Assembly: GCA_964017195.1 (NCBI GenBank)
Contig: OZ024896.1
Coordinates: 30,838,430-30,902,429 of the forward strand
Origin: Siderastrea radians
Lineage: Eukaryota > Cnidaria > Anthozoa > Scleractinia > Rhizangiidae
DNA length: 64,000 nucleotides
Reading direction: 5' to 3'
Each line of letters starts with the position of its first letter. Position 1 is the first letter of the stretch. Positions 11,861 to 23,388 of the stretch are shown here, in pieces. The notes under the pieces are model-generated. The model saw only the letters and a program-made list of their open reading frames with translations. It searched no databases and was not told the origin of the DNA. The translations under genes and the position numbers were made by a program.

Positions 11861-12830
11861 TTTAATATTTAATTACGCAAAAAGCCGAGAGCCCATGACC
11901 CTGAAAAAACTGTTTTTTAATTAGGATTAAAAGGGATTACTTCGTAGTGTGTTTAAGTTAAATCGTTAGCGGGACAGAGGTGTTTTGATGGTTTACCTAT
12001 TAACGGCTCTTTAGTACTCTGTCAAACAGCAGCCAGATCTCACTCCCAATAAATAATGTAAAGAGGACATGTCTATTTGCCACTCAAAATTCCAGACTGT
12101 CATTATCTTGCCGAATCATACGCTTTCTTCTTCACCAATATCTTTAAGTTATCCAGTCAGGTAGCAATCTTATGCTTAGATCTCATTAATTTATGAAGCC
12201 TGCATAAACTGCGTTCGTAATTGCGATGACCATTCCTTCATTTCATTCCGTATCTGCGGTTCACATTACCCGTTTGCAAGCGCTTTTCACGACAACTTAA
12301 TTTAGTGGTCATGGAGGATGGCCGATATCTTGCGATACAATATCTTTGCGAACTTCGATGGAAACCTTGTTGAGTCCTTCTTCTCGTAAAAGGCAACTTT
12401 CACATTTCGCGTTATCAAACTTTGATGGCGTGAAAAGACATTTCCTGTTTGTGCTATAATGATACGAGTTCCATTCATAATCACGACAATAGAACTTATT
12501 GCCTACCGGTAAAATCCCGAAGAGGAAGATGGATAGGTCCTCCTCGCACCAAGTGACACTGAATTAGTTTAATCACGCTCGAAATTGTTTCTTCCTTCAG
12601 TTGTTTGAGTTTTGTTGACTTTCTTTATACAGTCTCAGTCTGCAAGAAACTGTAGCAACTATAGCTCGACGCCTTTCCACGCAGAGGCTTTATGGCCTTA
12701 GCAGTCGATGTTGTATTTCAAGTGAAACTATGCCAAAAATATGTCCAGGATGCGGACGACGGCTGAAAGAAAAACCATTTGGCTAGAACTGTTGATGTAT
12801 GATCGAATGAATTGATTAGGTCGTGGTCTT

Positions 12831-13244
12831 TTGGCTGTTGTTGTTGTTGTCTATATTCTTAATTATGAGCTGCAAATTAAACCTGCACTATTAGGTGTCA
12901 GTGAAAAATTTACGGATAAAATCGCAGCCACGTACAGTCCACGTGTACAAATGAATAAGACAGATTTCTGCCGCATTATAAACCACTCTCACATAGAAAT
13001 TGAACCTAATTTGCTTTCATACCGTCAGCGGAAGTTCGATGAACTAATCAGTCTTGATCAGTATCCACCTCGTCTAATTACGGCCATTTGCACTCCTGTA
13101 TCGCTTCCTAACATTTCTCTTGTATATTTCTACAGTTCAATGATCAATTTGTATGAAACCAAAATCAGCTTGACCCCAGCATCGTTAATTAATTGCACCC
13201 CTTCTATAGCATGGTTTCTGTCTCCAGGCCACCACTTGCTTTAA
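12831..13244 (+). other. ORF-like block recurring in the A and B sub-units
   Basis: B1 is open for 137 codons here. The phrase LLSVNE-FTDKI or a close variant can be read in the same frame in A2, A3, B2 and B3 (about 28860, 53530, 33920 and 58240), and INHAL-EIEL follows in most copies. Each other copy is broken by stops, by indels or, in B2, by a MITE, and A1 is frameshifted. On the opposite strand a 46-codon stretch is open in A1, A2, A3 and B1 (for example 29163-29507 minus and 53824-54066 minus). No domain is recognised. It may be a decayed exon of the duplicated unit or simply conserved non-coding DNA without stops. Confidence 0.3.
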
Positions 13245-13812
13245 ACTGACTGCGTTTATTATTTGACCACGCGTAGCCCAAGCACATATAGGGCGCTATC
13301 AAAAATTGAAGGCCCTTTACGTATACAGATTATCTCTTGAACTAATTTTGTTTGTGATGCACTTACTGTATGTTTATAAACACGAACACTAGTTGTTGTT
13401 TTTAGTTGGTTTTGTCTGTTACTTAACGGTTACATCTTAATCGGGGTTACTGCTATGTGTTACTCTCGACAAAAAACGCCGGCTGTTTTTATTTTCTATA
13501 TTTCATTCTAAGAAAACAAATTTAACACCTGTAATTGCAAAGATCTGTTTATAAGCTCATTTAATTCTGCTATTGAAATTTAATTACACAAGCGTAATAT
13601 AACCAAAGCATCGTGGACATCATTTGACCCTTTCGTTTTATTTGTTTTTTTGTGTGTTTAGTGTTTTTCAGTGTTTTGGCAACTCCTAACTGGGGGCGTA
13701 AGAATTATGGTCAAGTCAAGTAACAAGAACCATTTTTAAGGCGGTGATGGACAATCGAGGTCGTAGACATCTTTGCTTCTGATCTTCATAAAAAGGAATC
13801 CAGTTAATTAAA

Positions 13813-15073
13813 GGTTCTCAGGTCATTAAAAAAACTGCAAAAATGTACAAGGGAACGACCTAAAGCCGGTAATGGAAGACGATTAAAAAAAAAAAAATCA
13901 AGAGAGCATGACCCAGCCATTTTAGTCTATCTACAGTTCAGTACGAATGACCTGAATTCCAGTGATAACATTTTTGTGTGTGTTTTTTTAACCCGGCATT
14001 GAACAGCAAAGATGAAACACCTCGGCACAAAACCACAAAGCCGAATCAATCCCATACTGCAAATGTCGTTTCTCTGCTTTCTTAGATTTTTTGTGGCCTT
14101 TTAAAGAGACATTTGTCTCACCTATAAACGCAGTAAGATTTGTTCGGATTTTTATTGAAATCAGTCTTCCCCTTAGGCTACCCCCCCCAAGCTCGGCGAC
14201 ACCAATCTAATGAATCTGGGGGTGCAGTCTGGGAAACAGACTGTGGCTAAATCAGGGAGGGAACGAAATCTTATCCCCAAAAACTTCGCGCTTCTGTTGG
14301 CTTTCCAAAGCCAAAGCTGGCCTTCTTTTGTACTGCAAGGGACATTTTTGTCCTTCCGAAAACATAAGGAATTGATTTTTGTTATATCGGCGCCGGCCAT
14401 GCAGAGTGGCATCTCACCGAAAGCAGGAGCCCATTACTCCTGCCGAAAGAAAGTTCTAGGTTCTCAGGTCATTGAAAAAAACTACAAAAATGTACAAAAG
14501 AACGACCTAAAGTACTAGAAGACGATTAAAAAAAATCAAGAGAACATGACCCAGCCATTTTAGTCTATCTACAGTTCAGTACGAATGACCTGAATTCCAG
14601 TGATAACATTTTTGTGTGTGTGTTTTTTTTAACCCGGCATTGAACAGCAAAGATGAAACACCTCGGCACCAAAGCACAAAGCCGAATCCCATACTGCAAG
14701 TGACGTTTCTCTACTTTCTTAGATTTTTTGTGGCCTTTTAAAGAGATATTTGTCTCACCTGACGCAGTAAGATTCGTTCGGATTTTTAGCTAAATTAGTC
14801 TTCCCCTTAGGCTACCCCCCAAGCTCGGCGACACCAATCTAATGAATCTGGGGGTGAAGTCTGGGAAACGACTCTCGCTGAATCAGGGAACGAAAACTTA
14901 TCCCTAAAATCTTTGAGCTGCTGTTGGCTTTCCAAAACCAAAGCTGGCCTTATTTTGTACTACAAGGGACACTTTTGTCCTTCCGAAAACATAAGGAATT
15001 TATTTATTTTTTTGGTTGTATTGGCACCGGCCATGCAAGATGGCACTTAATTCACCGAAAGAAAGTTCTAGGT
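13813..15073. repeat. Local tandem duplication, about 646-bp period, two copies
   Basis: The segment from 13813 to 14458 is repeated from 14459 to about 15073, both beginning with GGTTCT(C)AGGTCATT and running through the CAAGCTCGGCGACACCAATC phrase (14188 and 14821). The copies differ by scattered substitutions and small indels. C2 and C3 show only one copy, so this is a secondary duplication in unit 1. Confidence 0.85.
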
Positions 15074-17231
15074 TGTCAGCACAGATATATAAATATCTAA
15101 GAAGATTAAGGTTCTCCGAACAGATATTCCAACGAAACGAACCGTTGGATGCTCCTCTTTACTGCCAGTTTTCTGATTTAAGAGGTTTTTCCATTAAATA
15201 TCGAGGAAAATTCCCCTTTGCTTTGGTATAGCTCTACTTTGTTCTGTGATTGAACAAGGCCGCCGTGTTCTCAACCAAACAAAAGTCACACCCGTTTTCT
15301 CGAGTGTTTAACCACTTGAGGCTGAAACTGAGTTATGAATCGTACAATTTTAAGAGATTTGTATGAGAAAATTGGTTTTCGCCTCTCACCCAACCGTTTT
15401 GGACAAATTTGTGTTATAAGTCGTTGCATGGTCGCAGCAAATTGTTCTATGGCCCTAAGTCTTTCACAATGATTCACTGTGATCTGATCTTTTAGTGTAC
15501 CTCGAGTTAATGCATTTTTGCCAGTTTGCAGACTTTTCTTCTGAGTGATAACAAAATGATCCCACGCGTACAGTATAAAAACGAAACGAAAATAAGTTTA
15601 ATCTCGAATCATGTAAGCCATGCACGAACTGGAGAAGCGTGCAAATAGATATAAATTCATTTACCTGTCTTTATTGTAGGGAGACAATGTTTCACTAAGA
15701 CTTCGGGAAAAGCCGTTTTCTTCAGGTGAATCTCTAACAAACGCTTGGCGACGGTTTGTAGAGACTTCTTCAGATTACCAGAGGACCTCTTGTTTCATAT
15801 TTCTTTTAATTACCCGTTAACGTGATTGTCTCAAGTTTTACCTCTCTGCTATTAAATTAGTAACAGTTAATTTCAATAAAAGAGCAGAAAATTCATTATT
15901 TCCTTCACTAAACCTTTCATCAATTAAGTTTTTAATCGTTTTTTTTTAAATTTGCACACTTCTCATGCCGGCAAAACAGTGCGACTCCCAAGATTATGCC
16001 ATTTTCGTTTCCTTTTTACATCTTAAACGAGGGTTCCATTTGTCGCATCATTAAGTCAAAAACGTCTGTAAAAGGTAAGTGCGATTACATTCACCCAGTG
16101 CTTTTATAAATTTTCCCTATAGATGTTACACTCTTTCGCAGACTTTCTTTGCATGTATTACCGGTCAGACGTCTGACGTTAATTAACCGCTAAAAATAGG
16201 CTTTCCATATAACTTACAGTATGTATAATATATCCCATTTTCGCCGCTAATTAACAGCTGAATTCGGGTTTGCATACATTAGTGTGCCCAATTTCCGCCG
16301 TTACTTAACGGCTAAAACTGACTTTGTAACGAAATTTTTCATTACATCAACAGCCCATTCACCACACAACTTATTCAGTCTAGACATGTTTGCATATTAA
16401 AAACAATCCTGGTGAGCGTTTCTCGAAAGCCCGGAAACAGGCTGTTTTCGGCCTCCAAAAGCCATTTGTAAAACACGAAACACTCATTCTACAAAGCTGT
16501 TCTTTTAACATGTATTTAAGATAAGAAATGTTGAACTTGTGGCAAAGTTTCATGTTTAGAAACTTCTTTGTTTTCAAGGCACAGTGTGAATTGTCGTGCC
16601 CGAAATCGGGCGGAAAAGTTTCACGGCACGCCCAGTGTATTTCACTCCTACAGGCGGTCTATGGACTGTTGTTTCATTTTTTATTTAGTGTTTTCTTGTT
16701 TTACAAACAGAAATGATCCCTTTGGAAACACTTGCCAATTATCTGAGTAGTCTCTGAAATCCTGTCGCGACAAACGGTTTCTGTGTACAATTAAAAAGAA
16801 AGGACGGCAAGATATTTCACTGATTCCAAGTGTTTTTCAACAAACAATTTTGTAGAAGTGCACTTTTCCATTAAAGATAATTAAATAAAAACTGTTTTAA
16901 GGCAGTTTCAGGCGTTCATCTGCGTTGCTGCAAAAATCATCATTAGCAAAAGCGTCTTGTGTGAAAACAAAAAATATTTTTCAGCTCAGTCATGAAATAA
17001 GAAAGATGAAATATTTGGCATGTGGTTACATGACGCCTTCGAATGACGGTCATGGGATACTCCCAACCAATAAAAAATAATTTCTTGTGTTTCCTAGCTA
17101 GAAAGATAACACATCATAGCCACCTGATAACACCCAAGCCAGCAAGTATTAACTCTTTGTAAAAATCTGCTCGGGCCAACGGAAAATGTAAAGGCGATGG
17201 ATCCTGGTGGATCCAATCAGCAATTTTAGTT
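15074..17231. other. C1 interior, no gene recognised
   Basis: This is diverged unit sequence shared with C2 and C3. ORFs of 60-65 codons near 15.3 and 16.4-16.75 kb have no recognisable domain and do not stay open in the paralogous copies. There is no clear MITE here. Confidence 0.5.
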
Positions 17232-17418
17232 AACAGATAGATTCCATTTGGCCGTGCGTATGTACTGTGATAACGCAAGATGACGTCAAAAAGTGGTTAG
17301 AACAAAGAGGTGCGCTACGAGCTGCAGGCGAATAGCGTGACTGATGTTCTTACAACGTTTTGACGTCGCCTTTGCGTTATCAGAGTACACATGTACGGCC
17401 AAATGGAGTCTATTTGTT
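17232..17418. mobile_element. Palindromic MITE, AATAGATTCCATTTGGCCG ends (copy in C1)
   Basis: The left arm reads AGATAGATTCCATTTGGCCG and the right arm is its near complement, with GATAACGCA and TGACGTC also mirrored inside. A shorter relative sits at the orthologous position in C3 (about 63278-63404), both following a GGTGGATCCA phrase. The insertion therefore probably predates the duplication that separated units 1 and 3. Confidence 0.8.
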
Positions 17419-18119
17419 TCTACGCTGTTTTGATATCAGTTATCCCGCACAAACTTATCAATTGTTTTAAAATCTTCATAGCGATCATTTGCGCGCGTAG
17501 AACTCTGCGGCTCATTACGTCATTCGTGCATCTGTACTTTAATCATAAAATCCCTTAGACCAATCATAACGCCCGTTCTACTCTGTCCATTGTATAAATG
17601 AATATAACCAAAGAAGCAGTTAAGAGCAAATGTTGCCAAAAATCAAACATTTTCAAAATATCGTGGCAACAGCTCAAAAACCAATTCCGCTCAGATTCTT
17701 ACGTTAGGTAGACCTTAATGTGAAATAAATCACTGCATAGTTCGTTTGGCTGAATATCGATTTATTTTCACGAAAATCGATAATAACTGAATTCGCTCAA
17801 AATACCGCTTTTGGAGCTCAAAATTTAAGGCAAATCTCGAAGCTTGGCGTATCAAAACAAAGCACTCCAGGGCAATAAAAACTATCAAAACTTGTACAAC
17901 GATGTTTAAATATATGTTGAAAGCAATTTCAGCAATTTCTGCTCACTTATTTAACGAGCTCTAATTAAACTTATCCGGCATACTTTTGACAAGATGAAAA
18001 GTATGTCAAGTTTTACCTCTAAAAAAGTATGTGGTACCGAATATTATTCGTCAAAAAAATGGAATTTAAGAGGGGTCAACCAACAACCGAAACTCTCCTC
18101 ATGTAATCGCAAACGTCTT

Positions 18120-18403
18120 TTTAAGAAGATTTGTTCAGGAAGCCGGGCTGAAATCTCAGCCCGTTTAACCGGGCTGAAATTTCAACCCGGTCAAACGGGC
18201 TGGTAAACCTCATGTAATCGCATTCAAATTTCAGCCCGGGCTGAAATATGAACCTGGGCATGTGCACCGCTTTAGTTGTGCATGTAAAACGCTTTCCTGC
18301 CAATTTTCCCGGCCAATTTTTAACACTGCACCCGGGCTGAAATTCGCCATGTAATCGAAACAGAATTTCAGCCCGGGCTGAAATTCGCCATGTAATCGGC
18401 CCC
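18120..18403. mobile_element. Fold-back MITE built from TTTCAGCCCGGGCTGAAA words
   Basis: The palindrome CAGCCCGGGCTGAAAT occurs repeatedly in both orientations, together with CATGTAATCG. The right end, ATGTAATCGGCCCC, is followed by TAA (18404-18406), like the end of the MITE at 44713-45125. The left end is not well defined. It looks like a member of the TWA-duplication (PIF/Harbinger-like) group, but this is an inference from one end. Confidence 0.6.
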
Positions 18404-18895
18404 TAACCTTCACTATCTGAACGCCTGGAACAGGCTATTGTTCGCGATAAAATCCAAGCAAACTGCAAGGAAACTTGACAGGATATCGCACTCGCCATGC
18501 CGTTTAACCGTACATCCGCCGTTTTTGATGTAAGGATTCTCTTTTCCCATTTTTGGTAGAAAAACAGGCTTAAATTGTTGTACATGAGATGTCTTTCCGT
18601 TAGAATTAGCTCTGAACCGAACAGTTAAACAAAAAGTCGTTAATACAAAAGCATCCGGTTACGTGCTTTAAGTGATACCACTAATTAATTCAGAACGAGT
18701 CAGTGGTGAAATCGACAACTGCATGCATGTACCGCGGTACATTTTGCGAACTGCAAGATTTCTTCTAAACTAGATGATTGGAGTGGTAGCGTTTTCCTGA
18801 TATTAATTCCTTTTTGTAATTAAAAAGTGGTGTGTGTTTCCTTAGAATTATAATTAAAAAACATTCTTGCGTTTCTACTAACAATGGCCTAGAAT

Positions 18896-19320
18896 CAGGG
18901 TCTGGAAGGGTATTCTCGGGATCCGGGATTTGACCAAAATACGGTGCGGGATTCGGGAAAACGCAAAATATCTTGACGGGATTCGGGATTTGACTGCTAC
19001 CAGGGAAGCGGGATTCGCCAAAATTTGGGCACGGGATGCGGGATTTTTTGGCTTGTCTGTCGGGAATTCGGGAAATCGTCATGACCCAAGTAAACGTTCT
19101 AGTGGCAAAAGCGAATCAACCAGGCGAGTGCAAAATATCAAGCAAAAGCGGCCAATCTACATCTTAAATTTATTAGCTTTTGCAGAGATTAGTCTTTTTA
19201 AACGTATTTTTGGGAAAGAAAAAACGGTATTCGGGATAGCGATGAAAAAAGGGCGGGATGCGGGATTCTCCTCAAAAAGGAGCGGGAATGCGGGATCAGG
19301 ACCCCCCCTTCCAGACCCTG
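18896..19320. mobile_element. MITE with CAGGGTCTGGAAGG ends, copy 1
   Basis: A 425-bp element flanked by TAGAAT (18890-18895 and 19321-19326). The terminal inverted repeats are CAGGGTCTGGAAGGG and CCCTTCCAGACCCTG. The body is dominated by the word GGGATTCGGGA and variants. The unoccupied site is visible in C2 at about 41063-41090. The second copy, inverted, is at 50593-51015 with a TTATGA duplication. The ORF crossing it (18930-19418) is not a gene. Confidence 0.9.
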
Positions 19321-19326
19321 TAGAAT

Positions 19327-20551
19327 TTCAAGAACTAGCCAACACTCCTTGCTTAGTCCAAACATACTCGATTGCTAATAGTTGCGTCACTCAGCTTACT
19401 AGCCATTTATTGTCATAGTGACGCGCCGAGTCACAAATTTAGAGATGCGCGGGGGTGAGACTGGATGGCTTTTAGTCGCTCGTTTCAGTCTCCGAACGTC
19501 AAGGGATCCAAGTCAGCTGAGCTAGGATTCTAACATAACTTTTCCAGTTTACCCTGGTTTTTTTCCCATCCGTAGCCGATGAAATGCTGTTTGCCCCAGT
19601 CAGATGGATGGATGGAAAATTCATTTTTTTCAACCAGTTGTAAACAGGGGGGAAATGCCTTTCCGTTGCTACTAGCATTTTCCTATTTGAAAGCGTGCTA
19701 GACGACGTTACTCTCACGCTGCCACTAGCATTGGCTTAGTTAGAATTTCATGAAAAAAGAAAATAATCTTGAGAAGTTAAACTGGTGAGTGACAGCGATA
19801 TAAAGTGAACCACACAGTGACCGAGAAGGACAATATATGGAGCCGTTTCAAGCAAAAGCTGGCTAGAAAAACAAAAGACTATGTTTCATTTCGCTTCACT
19901 GAGAGAAAGAGAACTTCTAATTACAAACTCTAATTTAATTTTTTGCGTTTTTCTTAAGGAAAAAATTACGCGTTTAACATCGATCAGTAGTAGGAGGTTT
20001 TTGCTAGGACCGAACAGTTTGTCCTCTGTGTTGTCAAAGGAAAGGAATTGGGGGGGGGGGGTGTACGGTAGCTAGGAAAACGTCAACTAATTAACTACAC
20101 GAATGGAAACTCGAAATTGTGTTATAAATCTGAAGCAGCTCAAATAAATTCAAGAGGTGAAGGACAGCTTCGTTTTTTATGTTACTAATACATTTTCGCT
20201 GATGGGACACCAATGCGTAAGGCAGCTTAATGTTGGTAATTTATCGAACGTTTAAAATTTAATAGAAACTGTAAAACGAATTAAAAGCTTTTAGTACTTA
20301 ATCCTCCTCAAGTTGTGTGAGTCAATCACCAGAAAGCTTGCCATTCAACCAAGGTAAAAACGTATCTTTCGGAACAAAAAATGGAATTTTCTTCATGACA
20401 AATCTTACTCGTTTGAGACTGATTTTGGTTGATTTATCAGGTTTAACGAAAAAAAAACATTTGAAGCAAAATATCCTTTTCTTTAAGAAACTTGGGCATC
20501 TTTCTCGAGGTTCTCCTCCCTTTCACTTCATTCGGACAATTAGCCTCTTTG
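19327..20551. other. End of C1, no gene recognised
   Basis: This continues the alignment with C2: ATTGCTAATAGTTGCGTCAC near 19370 against 41140, and TTTAAAATTTAATAGA near 20250 against 42090. There is a poly-G run near 20050. I see no gene. Confidence 0.5.
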
Positions 20552-21102
20552 TATATTGCTTCTATCACCTGAAAGGTGTGATTTAATTTTTTAAATATGC
20601 TATATAGTATATAATATATATAGGCTAGCCTAACAGCGGAGCTCCTACGAATAAGCTGGTGTTCGTTTGTCAAAAAATTCGAAAACTCTTCGGGCCCAAA
20701 AATTTGGCGGGGCAATTTTCGGACGCGACATTCTTTCGAAAAGTGTTCTAAAGAAAACCGGAAATGTTCTGTACAGCGACGCAAATTGTTCCGAATTGTC
20801 CCACAATAATTTTGCGAAAATGTTCGGGTTGGTCAGGTGAAACCAAACACATAAGTCACTCTAGAACACAGCTTAACTGTTTTTTTTTTCAGGCTTCAAA
20901 CTGTATGCATAATTTTTTTTTCTTACGCCATCTTCCTTGGTTTTTACAATGTTTCAGTATCCTGTCATTTAACTGTCAAGACTTGTGAAATCATCTCGGA
21001 CTACTGGCTGTTCGCTTGAATGAACTGGAAACGTCACTTATCTACAACAGCTAAATATAACTCACTCTAAACTAAACGGGTTAACGTTTTGGGTTTTCAT
21101 CG
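20552..21102 (+). repeat. 551-bp direct repeat, copy 1
   Basis: This is repeated at 23389-23939 in the same orientation, with equal length and one substitution that I could find (A at 20891, G at 23728). It does not look like an LTR pair: the ends are not TG...CA, no flanking target duplication is seen, and no primer-binding site follows. The ORFs inside it (for example 20764-20988) are identical in both copies only because the DNA is. Confidence 0.9.
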
Positions 21103-21232
21103 AGTTCCGATGTTGACAAATAATACGAAATGCCACTAAACCGGAATCAGTGGCGCTGAAGCGAACTGACCTGTAATTGGAAGCCTAAATTTCGCGTTAT
21201 GTTTTCGATTTGTTCTTTTTCGTTCGGATAGA

Positions 21233-21655
21233 TTGTTCAGTGGCGTTTTAATATCAAAATCGCGGCTACTCGTCTGCCGGGTCCACCTCAGTGTTTGGTC
21301 GACACGGTTTTCATTCCATCAGTTGCTGCAGTTTATAAAAGCTACTGGCAATCTTCCAGACCGAGAGGAGGTAGGTTCTCTTTTAAGATTTTATAGACCA
21401 ACGGTCGGGTTATTAGGTGCGGTTTTTGTTTTTCTTCCACGAAGTTGCTTCACAATTTGTTTACTTTTTCTAATCTCTGAAGAACAGTTTACCAAAGGAA
21501 AGGTTTTTCATCAGATGCAAGCCTTAGATACATTTCCTTTCCCTCTAAAAGAAAATACCACATGTGGAAAAGACAACATGTACCTTAAAAATAGGAGTGA
21601 TTACTTTCTTTTACCGCAAAAGATCGGAAACGCAATACTGCTCGCGAGTGTCTGA
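21233..21655 (+). other. Unrecognised 140-codon ORF
   Basis: An ORF between the two 551-bp repeats and upstream of the hAT remnant. It contains a hydrophobic stretch around residues 55-85, but I recognise no family and have no paralogous copy to test conservation. It may be chance. Confidence 0.2.
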
Positions 21656-21774
21656 CTGAAACTGTCGGTTTCACGTTAGGAGGGACATTGTTTAAATCTA
21701 AAACAGGTAGTTTGCATCACTTTATCCTCTATACAGTGTCTGTATGTAAACAAACCCAAGAAAGCTTAAGTGAC

Positions 21775-22858
21775 AGAGGCGGCGGAGCGTTTTGAAACGT
21801 GGGGTGGGGGGGGGGGGGGGCTCATCGTACTACCAAGCCAAGCGCATACCCCTACTCAAATTTCCCAAAATGTCCTTTGCGTGGTTCGTTGGCACAAGCA
21901 AACCTCTTTGCCATCTTACCATAGACCAGTGTGTCCGTAATCGATTTGTGACAATGCATAGGTAGGCAGTTGTTCAGACGATCCTGCTTGATGGTGCTTC
22001 TTAGGTACATGTACTTCTTGAGTCGTCGGAGGGCAGAGTAACCTGACGTACTTCGGGCAGCGCAGTACTTACTGCATCATGTGCGAGGTGAAGCTGATGC
22101 CTTAGCCTGCCGCAGTCTACGACAGTTCCAAAGCAAGACCTTTCCAGCTCTTCCAAATGCTCGCTGAAGTCATCGCTGTTGCTGCGTCCACAAGAAGTTT
22201 CTCCACCTTAACTTGACTTGGCTGAATCGGCTTTCTAATTGCGTTTTAACTTTGCTGCAGGATTCATAGTATTGCACCCTTTAGTAATCCTGGGGACATT
22301 CAAACCGATGAGGAGGAGCTCCGTCATCAAGCTTGGCAGGGGCTCTCCTGTGTCGTGGCAGCACTGGTTCGACAGACTTACCCTCTGATAAGGAGACATA
22401 TGACTCGTTAAATTAATTGAACTCTGCCTCTGAGGGTAGTCGTGTATAGTGATTCTTGGCTAGAGTTGCAGCGGTAATAGCTTCTTGCAGAGTGGTATCT
22501 TTCCCCTGCAGTGCCCTAGAAAGCTGCTCTGTAACTCCAAACAGAAGATAGCCAAGTTTAAGACCAAACACAGAGTCAAATTTATCGAGGCTTGATAGCA
22601 CTCCGTTTGCCCTTTGTCCATACTTGTCGTGTATGCTGTCGCTTCTTTCTTCCACTGTAAGCTGAAGTACAAAGTAGTCTTCAAGAACAGCATTGAATGC
22701 TGCTGGAGTTGTTCCAAAAAAAGTCCTACAACATATTATTTCGCCAAGCGTGATCCTATTTGCGGCACCGAAATGTGGCGGGGGGGGGGGGGCTGAGACC
22801 CCTAAATTTTCGTTTGGGGGGACTACAGCCCCCCCTGCCCCCCTGCTCCGCCGCCTCT
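21775..22858 (-). mobile_element. Internally deleted hAT transposon
   Basis: The ends are AGAGGCGGCGGAGC (from 21775) and its complement GCTCCGCCGCCTCT (to 22858). Imperfect 7-8-bp flanking repeats, TAAGTGAC and TTAGTGAC, give the expected hAT duplication. Poly-G runs lie just inside both ends. It holds a decayed transposase remnant on the minus strand. The size, about 1.1 kb, shows that most of an autonomous element is missing. Confidence 0.8.
21880..22790 (-). pseudogene. hAT / ZMYM1-like transposase remnant (C-terminal part)
   Basis: Reading on the minus strand from about 22790, the frame gives HDKYGQRANGVLSSLDKFDS and LQGKDTTLQEAI, which I recognise as the middle of ZMYM1-type hAT proteins. 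Further on come APAKLDDGAPPHRFECPQDY and then a stop, and near 22020-21930 ALRRLKKYMYLRSTIKQDRL, which matches the end of the hAT C-terminal dimerisation region. Stops and frame changes separate these parts, so it is non-functional. The proline-rich N-terminal residues of the 152-codon ORF here are translated poly-G and terminal repeat, not protein. Confidence 0.75.
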
Positions 22859-22869
22859 TAGTGACTTTC

Positions 22870-23388
22870 ATTTTAGGAGCATTCTAAAAAAGAGAGAAAG
22901 GTCGTGCTATCATAAAACCTATTTTTCTACTCGTGAGTTATTCTGCGTATTTGTCCTGGTCGCTCTAAACGCTGTTAAATTTGAAGAATTGGAGTGCATT
23001 TGTCGATTGCAAAAATGAAATTGAACCTCTCTTTCATACTTATTGGCCCCTAAAACACAGTACATTTTAGTTGTGCAATTATTCGCCAAAAGATGAAAAA
23101 CAACAAGGGAAAACACAAAGGCAAAAACATAATGCAGACCGCTGAGGAAACAGTGAATTTGATTTATTTTTCTTCAAAGAGAAGACTTCAGCACGACTTT
23201 CACCGACGGCTCTTCTTGTATTATTCTCTTGAAAGCTAATTAAGTTCAAGAAGAGTACTTGTGGAACTATAGTTGCTCTGATAAACCCATTTAAGCTCCC
23301 GGTAGCGACTAAACAGACTTATCAAATGAATGTAAATACGCATTTCGGGGTTTTGTCGGCTATTTTTTAAGATAAAATGTTGTAATTT
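22870..23388. other. Spacer before second 551-bp repeat, no gene recognised
   Basis: AT-rich sequence with only short ORFs. I did not align it to units 2 or 3. Confidence 0.4.

Larger units (their letters stand above)
8040..13620. repeat. Sub-unit B1 of the nested tandem duplication
   Basis: This aligns with B2 (30260-35900) and B3 (55060-58950), and less closely with the A sub-units. The 8040-8960 part matches the start of A1 (about 2680-3350) and of A2 (about 24780-25500); B2 and B3 lack that opening part. It is interrupted by a TTAA MITE and by the Penelope-like element. Apart from those and an ORF-like block near 12.8-13.2 kb, I see no gene. Confidence 0.75.
13620..20300. repeat. C block of unit 1 (C1)
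   Basis: This shares ordered anchors with C2 (35900-42200) and C3 (58950-64000). Examples are a T-rich phrase ending AATGAATCTGGGGGTG near 14200 (36480 and 61120 in C2 and C3), AGAGGTTTTTCCATTAAATA near 15180 (36810, 61410), TAGACATGTTTGCATA near 16380 (37800, 62880) and GTGTTTTTCAACAAACAATT near 16830 (62930). I recognise no gene in it. ORFs such as 15016-15231 are not open in the other copies. Confidence 0.75.

Noticed and set aside
12720..12790. Cysteine-rich peptide reading PKICPGCGRRLKEKPFG in B1
   Set aside because: The same place in A1, A2, A3 and B3 is frameshifted or lacks the cysteines, so the pattern is not conserved as protein.
18930..19418. 162-codon plus-strand ORF
   Set aside because: It runs through the CAGGGTCTGG MITE and its GGGATTCGGGA words, is absent from the paralogous unoccupied site and has no protein-like composition.
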